Assembly (NCBI GenBank): GCA_014804995.1
Contig: JAAUYS010000167.1
Span: 1 to 42,216 of the forward strand
Direction: 5' to 3'
Source of the DNA: Clostridia bacterium
GTDB lineage: Bacteria; Bacillota; Clostridia; Christensenellales; Borkfalkiaceae
Length of the DNA stretch: 42,216 nt
The position numbers and the translations under genes were made by a program. The notes under the pieces are model-generated. The model had not been told where the DNA came from. It saw only the letters and a list, made by a program, of their open reading frames with translations, and did not search any database. Below, one piece after another: positions 8,551 to 16,516 of the stretch. How positions within the stretch are numbered: the first letter of the stretch is position 1; every line of letters begins with the position of its first letter.

Positions 8551-10123
8551 ATATCAGCAGATGGTGGCGAAGCTGGATAGACCGGAGAATGTCATGCAGC
8601 TTGCCGCCATACCTGATACAAAGGTCAGTGGCAAGTTTGTCCAGATACCCTGGAGCATAGGAGCCTGCCGTCTGTTATATAACATGGGAGTGCGAGCCGC
8701 GCTTGAGGCCGCTCCCATATGTTTTGACAGACTGCCATTGGTTGAGGGGAAATACAGGCCAATGAAACATCAGCTTGAGATAGCGGCCTTTATGACGCTA
8801 TACCCAAGAAGCTATGATTTGGCTTCCCCTCGCCTTGGCAAGACGTCCGCCACGCTCCTGGGCATAGACTACTTGCAGCGAATACACGCCATAACAGGTG
8901 GCTGTCTTATTATTACAACGCTCACTACCATACATGGTGTGTGGAAAGCAAGCATAGAGTCCATGTTGCCTGGAGCGAGAGTGATAGTGGCGCATGGGAA
9001 AGACAGGGCGAAGGTTCTGGAGAAACCGGCGGACTTTTATATAACCAATTATGACTCGGCAAGGATAAGCCGGGACGCTTTTATGAAAGCCTGTAATGAG
9101 GGGCGCATAGGAGCGGTCGTAGTGGATGAGCTTACCCATGTTGGCAACTCAACAAGCAAGAGGCATAGGGCTATATATGATATATGTAACAAGACGCCAG
9201 TGAAATATGTGTATGGTCTGACTGGCTCCCCTGCCGATAATCCTGAAATGGTTTACGGGATGTGCAAGGTGATAAACCCTGGTCAGTTGCCATGTACGAC
9301 AAAGCAGGGGTGGATGAACCTTACAACATACCAGTGGGGTTCGGAGCCATACCAGAGAAGCCTCGCGGCTGGAGCGAAGGATGTTATCTATAAGGCCATG
9401 CAGCCAGCCATAAGATTCAACAAGGATGACATACTGGACCTGCCGCCAGTCACCACGCAGATAAGGGAGTGTGACTTGTCGCAGGCGCAGAAGGTTATGC
9501 GCAAGGACTTGCGTGATGAGGCCATAGCGCTTCTTGATTCTGGAGAGGTGATAACAGCGGCCAATGGCGGAGTGTTGTTGAACAAACTCATGCAGGTGGC
9601 GATAGGAGCGGTCAAGACTCATAATGATGGGGTTATCTATCTTGACCACGGAGAGCGGACACAGACCATACTGGACATTATAAAGGAGACAGACAGGAAG
9701 GTTGTTATCTTTTGCGGGTTTATCAAGGGCATACAGATGACGGTGGATGAGATAAGAGCGGCGGGTTATACTTGCGAGAAAGTGGACGGTTCAATAACAG
9801 GAACACAGCGCGCCGACATTCTGGCGAGGTTCCAGAATGGCAAGGACCCGCATGTGCTGGTATGTCATCCTACCACTACGGCAATGGGGGTTGAGTTGTC
9901 TGCCGCTGACACCATGATATTCAATGGCGTTCCTCTTACTGGCGGGTTTGTCTATGCCCAGTCAGTAGAAAGATTGAGCAGTAACAAGCAGACGTCAAAG
10001 AATATAAACATAGTCCATGTCATATCCACGCCAGAGGAACGCAAGGCGCTTGCCGCTATCCAGAAGGGATATGACATGGGCAAGAAGATAGCCGAGATGT
10101 TCAAGGAATTTTTTACGGAATAA
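8516..10123 (+). CDS. SNF2-like / SF2 DEXD helicase
   Basis: MKHQLEIAAF, SPRLGKTSATLLGI (Walker A-like), VVVDELTHVGN, C-terminal VLVCHPTTTAMGVELSAAD and QSVERLSS. Confidence 0.8.
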   Translation: MRVMENLVLYPEYQQMVAKLDRPENVMQLAAIPDTKVSGKFVQIPWSIGACRLLYNMGVRAALEAAPICFDRLPLVEGKYRPMKHQLEIAAFMTLYPRSYDLASPRLGKTSATLLGIDYLQRIHAITGGCLIITTLTTIHGVWKASIESMLPGARVIVAHGKDRAKVLEKPADFYITNYDSARISRDAFMKACNEGRIGAVVVDELTHVGNSTSKRHRAIYDICNKTPVKYVYGLTGSPADNPEMVYGMCKVINPGQLPCTTKQGWMNLTTYQWGSEPYQRSLAAGAKDVIYKAMQPAIRFNKDDILDLPPVTTQIRECDLSQAQKVMRKDLRDEAIALLDSGEVITAANGGVLLNKLMQVAIGAVKTHNDGVIYLDHGERTQTILDIIKETDRKVVIFCGFIKGIQMTVDEIRAAGYTCEKVDGSITGTQRADILARFQNGKDPHVLVCHPTTTAMGVELSAADTMIFNGVPLTGGFVYAQSVERLSSNKQTSKNINIVHVISTPEERKALAAIQKGYDMGKKIAEMFKEFFTE

Positions 10124-10126
10124 CTC

Positions 10127-10156
10127 TTGACGTTTATGGTTTAGTGTGGTTATGTT
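10127..10156 (+). promoter_or_regulatory. candidate sigma70-type promoter
   Basis: TTGACG-N18-TATGTT in the gap before 10181. Confidence 0.3.
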
Positions 10157-10180
10157 ATATCCATAGGAGGAAACATAGCC

Positions 10181-10549
10181 ATGAAGATTGATGAAAAAAT
10201 TATGGAGAATTTGAGAAACACTTTACCATTAATGTTTCGCAGAACAGACATTGGCAAACTTACAGGAGGAATAATAAAGCCACAGCAGTTGATTTTTATT
10301 TCACAGAAGTATCCGGAGATTGCCCCTCATGCCAGAAGGTTTGGCAAGTTTGTGGTTTATGACAAAGACGAATTTATGCAATGGGTGGAGATGTATTATG
10401 GAAACTTTGAAGAGCGGGTTTACGACAACAAGTCTGGTGGATTTAGCAAAAAAATATGCAGAGGCCAGAGCGCAGAGGGAGGAACTGGACAGGCAAGCCA
10501 GGGAAGCGAAGGAGACAGAGGAGAGCCTGAAGGAATCTTTGATTTCTGA
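10181..10549 (+). CDS. hypothetical protein, possible DNA-binding N-terminus
   Basis: ORF with SD ataggaggaaacatagccATG; C-terminal third lies out of frame over the next gene. Confidence 0.5.
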   Translation: MKIDEKIMENLRNTLPLMFRRTDIGKLTGGIIKPQQLIFISQKYPEIAPHARRFGKFVVYDKDEFMQWVEMYYGNFEERVYDNKSGGFSKKICRGQSAEGGTGQASQGSEGDRGEPEGIFDF

Positions 10550-10853
10550 AATGGCTTCACAGCAGATGCCGTCTGTCAAGTTTGAAAAGATTGGACGGTT
10601 CGTGTTGAAACCCAATGTGCGCTATGACATAGCTGACATAGACCTGTTCGCGAGGGCGATGCTGGCGCAGATGGTTGACAATGGCAAGCATGGCAGGCCA
10701 TTATCTGATGGTCTCATGGTCCAGAAAAGAACGGCCAAGACAGTCATTGAGGAAATGGCGGATGTGTTTCAGTGGGGCGAAAAAGATTTCCAGGCTAGGG
10801 GTTTGACGCCGGTTGAAAAAATGGATATGACATTCACAAGAGAAAAAAATTAG
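10398..10853 (+). CDS. hypothetical coiled-coil protein
   Basis: Start METLKSGFTTTSLVDLAKKYAEARAQREELD with SD ggtggagatgtattATG. Confidence 0.6.
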   Translation: METLKSGFTTTSLVDLAKKYAEARAQREELDRQAREAKETEESLKESLISEMASQQMPSVKFEKIGRFVLKPNVRYDIADIDLFARAMLAQMVDNGKHGRPLSDGLMVQKRTAKTVIEEMADVFQWGEKDFQARGLTPVEKMDMTFTREKN

Positions 10854-10865
10854 GAGCGGGTTATT

Positions 10866-12128
10866 ATGAGTCAGTTACCAACACAGACAGTATCTTCAGT
10901 GCCACCGAGTTTGCCAGAGCAGTTTCTTTCCCAGTATAACAAGCTGGCCGAACAGTGGACAAGTGGATTTCAGGGACGCTTTAATAGGGTAAGAATTGGC
11001 AAAGCAGACTTCACACTGATTGAGGCGGGCGTTGAAAGGCGTGTTCAGAATGGGCGGCTTGTCGGCATCCTGCTTGGATTTTCGGATATTGATTTTTGCA
11101 CATGGTATGAGCGACAGTACGTTGTGGGTCAGGAGCCTGAAGAGCCAGACCTTTGCTGGAACTGGCCCGACCATTCACAGTTTCCGGCAGCTCTCCCAGA
11201 ACACCTGCGGGTGAAGCAGCTTATAGACGGCGTGGAGCGGTGGAAATTCCGTATCGCAAGACGCAGCGTATGGGCGCTTGCGCAGGTAAATCAGCAGACA
11301 GGAGAGTGGACGCTTGGCTTGCAGAATCCCTACATTCTGGACATCACAAGCGCCTCCCAGTTCGGTAAATCCAATACACATTTGAATGAGTACAAGTGGA
11401 GCGGTCTTATGGGGTTCTGCAACAGGTTCTCACAGCCCCCGAATTTCTATTGCAGCCCATCAATGTTTATGACACAGATAATGATAGATTTGGCCTCTCC
11501 CGTACCTGGCGTGGTAGTGTTCCGTCCGAGTATGACCAGTGATATGACTGGTCCACAGTATATTGACAACACCACTTTTGAGGCGGTGGTCAACACCATG
11601 CTCTCCCAGCAGGTGCAGGATATGCTGAAGGTTAAAGAAATTCTGGACTATCCCAAAGTGAAGCAGACGCCTATCCCTCCGCAGCAGATGGCAGAGCCAG
11701 CGCAGCCTGTATATCAGCAGCCACCTATGCAACAACAAGCGCAGCCTGTTCAACAGCCTGTTCAACAACAACCAGTACAGCAGCCAGTGACGGCTCCCCT
11801 ACAGGATGTCGTGCCTCCCATGCCACAGCCCCAGCCAGAACAGGCGCCACAAGTGCCCCCAGTGCAGACGGCGCAGGCTCCGGTGAATGAGCCAGTGGGT
11901 TCATTACTTGAACAGGCCGAGCAGATATTAAGCGGCAACGCGCCACAGCAGCCAGTAGCACAGCCAGTTCCCACAGCTCCGGTGAATGACGTCGTTGAGC
12001 AGCCCGTACCGACAGCACCTGTGAATGAGTCAGTGGCCCAGCCGGGACAGACACAGCAGGGACAAAAGAAAAATCTTAATCCTGTTACGGCAAACGCCAT
12101 AAACAACTTGACAGAGATGCTTTCATAG
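10866..12128 (+). CDS. putative ssDNA-binding/replication accessory protein with Q/P-rich tail
   Basis: 420-aa ORF; globular N-terminus, long QQPVQQPV/APVNE tail; position between SNF2/VRR-NUC and primase-helicase. Confidence 0.35.
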   Translation: MSQLPTQTVSSVPPSLPEQFLSQYNKLAEQWTSGFQGRFNRVRIGKADFTLIEAGVERRVQNGRLVGILLGFSDIDFCTWYERQYVVGQEPEEPDLCWNWPDHSQFPAALPEHLRVKQLIDGVERWKFRIARRSVWALAQVNQQTGEWTLGLQNPYILDITSASQFGKSNTHLNEYKWSGLMGFCNRFSQPPNFYCSPSMFMTQIMIDLASPVPGVVVFRPSMTSDMTGPQYIDNTTFEAVVNTMLSQQVQDMLKVKEILDYPKVKQTPIPPQQMAEPAQPVYQQPPMQQQAQPVQQPVQQQPVQQPVTAPLQDVVPPMPQPQPEQAPQVPPVQTAQAPVNEPVGSLLEQAEQILSGNAPQQPVAQPVPTAPVNDVVEQPVPTAPVNESVAQPGQTQQGQKKNLNPVTANAINNLTEMLS

Positions 12129-12147
12129 ATTATATTTTCACATAACT

Positions 12148-12243
12148 AGATAAGGGGTATGCTTTTTGTTTGGCAGTCCTAAAAAAGGTGCCTGAACCAC
12201 ACCCATTCCGAGGATTGCCAGACAAACAACATGCCCCTTATTT
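12148..12243 (+). ncRNA. long imperfect inverted repeat, structured RNA element
   Basis: Arms 12151-12180 and 12211-12240 (25 Watson-Crick + 3 G.U of 30), exactly 30-nt loop, extended by 3 further pairs. Confidence 0.65.
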
Positions 12244-12261
12244 TATATATACGGAATAAAG

Positions 12262-15200
12262 ATGGTTCACTTCCTCCAAAGAATACTACCCCTACCAATT
12301 TCGCCTCCCGCTTGCGCGTATATTGTGGGCATACAGAAATCACCCGGTGCCAAGAATAGTCGGGTTATTCACAAGCCATATATAAATCCCACTGATGCCG
12401 TATCCCATGCCCAGACATTGAACAGACAGGGTATGGAGACCTACTTCACTCCGGTTGTGTTCAGTGATATAAATAAAGGCCGGCTTGCCGAGAACGCCTT
12501 GTCAGTCAAAAGCCTATGGTTTGACATAGATGTCGGCAAGAAATTCAATTCCTATCCCACGCAGCCAGACGCGATAAACGCTCTCCAGAATTTCATAGGA
12601 GCGACAGGACTAAAGCCCACTATCGTTGTCAGCACGGGCACTGGCTATGCCGCCTACTGGACTTTCACCGCGAGTCTTGACATACCCGTATGGAAGACAA
12701 TGGCCCAGATACTTGTTGGGCTTGCGAGGCAAAACAATTTTATCATAGACAAATGTACGGAAGACGCGGCGCGGGTTATGCGTATGCCAGGCACGATACA
12801 CCACAAGTCTGGCGGCAACCTGGCCTCCGTCATTATAGATACTGGCAAGGACTGGGAGCCTAATGAATGGCTTGAGCAGGCGAAGAAAACTTATAGTGGA
12901 ATAACGGCTCCGCTTCTTGCAAGGACAAGCACGCCCACTACTCATAGCGTGGCTCCGAAAGTTTCTCATGTTACACCTCCGCTATCCTCTCCTGCAATGG
13001 CGCAGGTGCTTGCGCAAACTGGAGTCAGACCGCAGAAGCCGAAAGTAAAAGCCGAGCCTATCGTTAGAAATTGCGGATGTATGCTGACCGCCGGATTGTG
13101 CAGTGAGCCGCAGTGGTATGCCGCCATGTCGGTATTGAAAAGATGTGTTGATGGACGCGAATGGGCGCACAAACTCTCCGCTATGGACAAGGGGAGATAT
13201 GTTTATGATGACACCGAAAGAAAATTCACCCATGCGCCTGATGATATGCCTGCAAGATGCGACAGATTCTATTCGCTCAATCCAGACATATGTCTGAAGT
13301 GTCCGCACAGGGGTAAAATCACAAGTCCGATACAGCTTCACAATCTCCCAGCAGAGGGGAGTGTGGAGGTCGCGGCTACTCCCATACCAGAGCAATCTCC
13401 TGGTCTTTCCCTTGCGCCAGTACAGCCTGTAACTGCCAGGCCAGCGCATTTGGAGATACCGAAAGATTTTGATTTCCCAATGATGGCCTTGCGCGATGCC
13501 GAGTTCGGAGTGGACAAGCGAGGCATATTATATAGATTCTCAAAGAAAGATGACTATGGCAAATGGATACAGGTAGAGCAGCTTATCTGTTCGGTGCAGT
13601 TGTATTACACTCATACAGTGCATTCCGTTGATGATGACGGCGCACCGAAGCGTGTCCACTGGTTTGTGGCGATACACCCAGACGGACGCAAGGAGAAACT
13701 GCCACTGAATATCCATGCGGATATGAACTCTCAAGCGATAATGAGGTGGTTTTATCAGGGCAACATGTTCCCCGCTTCATCAGGGATAAAGCCTGGTTTA
13801 CTGGTGGCGTTTATGCAAGCATATCTCAAGAGTGTTATCTCAAGCAATGTGGAACTGAAGACAGTGGATAAATTCGGATGGTGCAAAAACTTTCATGACC
13901 CCAAGCTGGATTGTGAGGTGGAGGGTTTTGTCGTGGGAAAAGGGATAGTTACAGAAACAGGTATCTATCCCGTGCATCATTCTGATGTATGTGAAAGGAT
14001 TGCCGAAGATGAGATGGGAGTCAGTGGCAATCTGGAGAACTGGAAACATGTTCCCAGAATGTATAAGACTCTTGACCAGAAAATAGCGCAGCTTGCCATA
14101 TGCCTCGCCTTTGCGGCACCATTCATGCGCTACTGTTCGGGCGCGGCCAAGAGCGCCACAATGTCTTTATGGAGTTCCCAGTCTGGACTTGGCAAGTCGC
14201 AGCTATTGCGGGCTTGTGCTTCTATCTGGGGACACCCAGACCGCCAGTTTGTGCAGCGCAACTCATCACAGGTCTTGCGTATGCGCAAGCTATCAACCCT
14301 TCATAATCTTCCATGCTTCATGGACGAGCTGACAGATGTGAAAGATGAGGATTTATATTCACTGGCATATACCCTCGTTGACGGCAGGGAGAAACAGAAA
14401 CTGCATTCATCAGGCGCGGACATGGTGAAGACAGGTAGCTGGAACACTGTTACATTCACCACAGGCAACAAGAGTTTCAAGGAAGCCGCATCAAAATATT
14501 GTGGGGATTCGGACGCGAGCCTCTTGCGTGTCATAGAGTTTGAGTGCAACTTCAAAACATATGAGGATATGCCGAAAGTAAAGGAATATATCAATGCCTG
14601 CATAGCCATGTGTTCAGACAATTATGGCGTGGCTGGTCCGGAGTTCATGTATCAGCTTTTCCAGAAACGGGACAGGCTTGAGACCTTGCGATACAGGATT
14701 GAGACATGGTGCGTCAATCATAACTATACCAATGAGGAAAGGTTCTTCAGTAATCCATGCGCCATAGCGCTCATAGTTGGCCGCTGGGCGTGCGAGTTCG
14801 GGATTCTGGACTTTGATATGGATGCGCTGGAAGCGTGGGTCCTGGGCGATTTCTCGGACTATAACAGGGCTATCCACAAGGAAATGAAACCATTTCACAA
14901 GGAGGTCATAGGCCAGTATCTTATGGAGCGACAGCTCAATACCCTTATCGTGGCGTCTGCCTACAGGGAGGCGCATTGCCATGAGACATCATCAACCGAT
15001 TTTTCTATGGATAGATATATTATATCCTATCCCAAAAAGGAAGTATATGTCAGGCAGGAACGCGCGGAGAAAGCTATTTATATAAGTGTTACCGATATAA
15101 AAAACTGGTGCAAGAGCAAGTCATATTCCTATACCATTCTGAAAAAAACGCTGGAGCTACAGCGGATAAATGTGGAGACGGTTGTCTATAATCTTGGGCA

Positions 15201-15303
15201 GGGCATATCATGGGCCGCCATGCCCACCATCAAATGTTTGAAACTGACACCAAAGGGACCAAGAAAAAAGCCTGGCCGAAAGACTAATCCTGAACATTAT
15301 TAA
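12262..15303 (+). CDS. AEP-type primase fused to DUF927-like/helicase ATPase
   Basis: SLWFDIDVGK (DxD), STGTGYAAYW, RVMRMPGTIHH (R.PGT); C-terminal SSQSGLGKSQLLRACASIWG Walker A and FMDELTDV Walker B. Confidence 0.8.
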   Translation: MVHFLQRILPLPISPPACAYIVGIQKSPGAKNSRVIHKPYINPTDAVSHAQTLNRQGMETYFTPVVFSDINKGRLAENALSVKSLWFDIDVGKKFNSYPTQPDAINALQNFIGATGLKPTIVVSTGTGYAAYWTFTASLDIPVWKTMAQILVGLARQNNFIIDKCTEDAARVMRMPGTIHHKSGGNLASVIIDTGKDWEPNEWLEQAKKTYSGITAPLLARTSTPTTHSVAPKVSHVTPPLSSPAMAQVLAQTGVRPQKPKVKAEPIVRNCGCMLTAGLCSEPQWYAAMSVLKRCVDGREWAHKLSAMDKGRYVYDDTERKFTHAPDDMPARCDRFYSLNPDICLKCPHRGKITSPIQLHNLPAEGSVEVAATPIPEQSPGLSLAPVQPVTARPAHLEIPKDFDFPMMALRDAEFGVDKRGILYRFSKKDDYGKWIQVEQLICSVQLYYTHTVHSVDDDGAPKRVHWFVAIHPDGRKEKLPLNIHADMNSQAIMRWFYQGNMFPASSGIKPGLLVAFMQAYLKSVISSNVELKTVDKFGWCKNFHDPKLDCEVEGFVVGKGIVTETGIYPVHHSDVCERIAEDEMGVSGNLENWKHVPRMYKTLDQKIAQLAICLAFAAPFMRYCSGAAKSATMSLWSSQSGLGKSQLLRACASIWGHPDRQFVQRNSSQVLRMRKLSTLHNLPCFMDELTDVKDEDLYSLAYTLVDGREKQKLHSSGADMVKTGSWNTVTFTTGNKSFKEAASKYCGDSDASLLRVIEFECNFKTYEDMPKVKEYINACIAMCSDNYGVAGPEFMYQLFQKRDRLETLRYRIETWCVNHNYTNEERFFSNPCAIALIVGRWACEFGILDFDMDALEAWVLGDFSDYNRAIHKEMKPFHKEVIGQYLMERQLNTLIVASAYREAHCHETSSTDFSMDRYIISYPKKEVYVRQERAEKAIYISVTDIKNWCKSKSYSYTILKKTLELQRINVETVVYNLGQGISWAAMPTIKCLKLTPKGPRKKPGRKTNPEHY

Positions 15304-15913
15304 TAAAGCAGGTGAATTGTATGTTTTCTTTATCCATATATTTTTTTGTTTTTATATAAGCATAAAGAGTCATACATGCGCATAGTATAGATACAACTAT
15401 TGTTGATGCCAACATATAATAAATTCCATAGTCTGCTATAGGAATTATAAAAGTGGCACAAGCTCCAACAATCGCCCCCATATAGTGGAATCGCATTGAC
15501 TTCTGACTATATGATATACGTTTTGATGGGTCTATTATTAATGCTTCTCTTAATTCATTCTGTAATGTAGTATATGCAAGCATAAATATACCATCCAGAA
15601 CAATCATCATAGTTAGCATATAAATATATGGACTATAAAGCAATATAGGACTAATGGATATATCTAATAACACAAGACTTATGTGTATAAAAAAATAATT
15701 TTTTATTATCCATTGCCTTACAGATTTTGATTCTCCTACTCCACACCATAGCATAGCAACAATATCAGCCGTTATCGCAAAAATAGCTCTCATATATGGT
15801 GTAGTTTCTCCAGCCCATACAAGTACAAAAAGATTTACAGATATTAAATTACATATTGCAGTATTGAAAGTTCTACGCCATAGCCATGTATCAAGAATAT
15901 TATCTTTATTCAT
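15284..15913 (-). CDS. multi-pass membrane protein (MFS half-transporter-like)
   Basis: Highly hydrophobic 209 aa, several TM-like segments, markedly AT-richer than neighbours. Confidence 0.55.
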   Translation of the reverse strand: MNKDNILDTWLWRRTFNTAICNLISVNLFVLVWAGETTPYMRAIFAITADIVAMLWCGVGESKSVRQWIIKNYFFIHISLVLLDISISPILLYSPYIYMLTMMIVLDGIFMLAYTTLQNELREALIIDPSKRISYSQKSMRFHYMGAIVGACATFIIPIADYGIYYMLASTIVVSILCACMTLYAYIKTKKYMDKENIQFTCFINNVQD

Positions 15914-16516
15914 TTAATCTAATCCACAAGTATCAAGAGCGAACTCAAAGGCCGCAGACTCTGTGATAAATTCCGAACACCTTGGGCCGAAGTCTATGTC
16001 AAAGCGGGCAAGCACACAACACTTGGGAGTCGGCATTTCAGGAAGCGGAGCTTGCGGCTTCGGTCTGTCGGTACATGACGGAGCGGTGAACTCCGGCGGC
16101 ACTCCCTTTGGAGGCTCCTTGTATGCTATGTCATAACCAGGCATGGCGTTGAAAGGCAGGCTGGCACTGGCAGGAGTGTAGCGAATCATCCCGTTATATC
16201 TGCCAAAGCACAAGCCTTTCCATCTTTCAGGAAGTATGAACACCACTCTCCCCTCCGTGTCCACTTCAAACGCTGGTATGCAGAAAGCGGGGAAGTCTTT
16301 GGGTGGTGGGTTGTTCAGGTCTATACCCGTGCGGACACCATAGAAACAGCCATAGGCTATCCATGGGGATAACGGCTCCTTGCACTGGCATGACTTGTTC
16401 TGTCCTGGCTGGATTATCAGTTGCAAATGCTCCCAGTCCTGCATATATGTCTGGGTAGGCCAGTGTTTGAGCTTGAACGCCAATCTGGATATATCCTCGG
16501 TTATCCTTATAATCAT
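15914..16516 (-). CDS. hypothetical late protein
   Basis: ORF; start adjusted to 16516 with SD GGGAGAGGCCATG. Confidence 0.6.
   Translation of the reverse strand: MIIRITEDISRLAFKLKHWPTQTYMQDWEHLQLIIQPGQNKSCQCKEPLSPWIAYGCFYGVRTGIDLNNPPPKDFPAFCIPAFEVDTEGRVVFILPERWKGLCFGRYNGMIRYTPASASLPFNAMPGYDIAYKEPPKGVPPEFTAPSCTDRPKPQAPLPEMPTPKCCVLARFDIDFGPRCSEFITESAAFEFALDTCGLD

Noticed and set aside
10120-10180. Hairpin in the 10123-10181 gap
   Set aside because: Only a weak tatgg/ccata pairing; the gap is better explained by a candidate promoter and SD, so it was not counted in the hairpin grammar.
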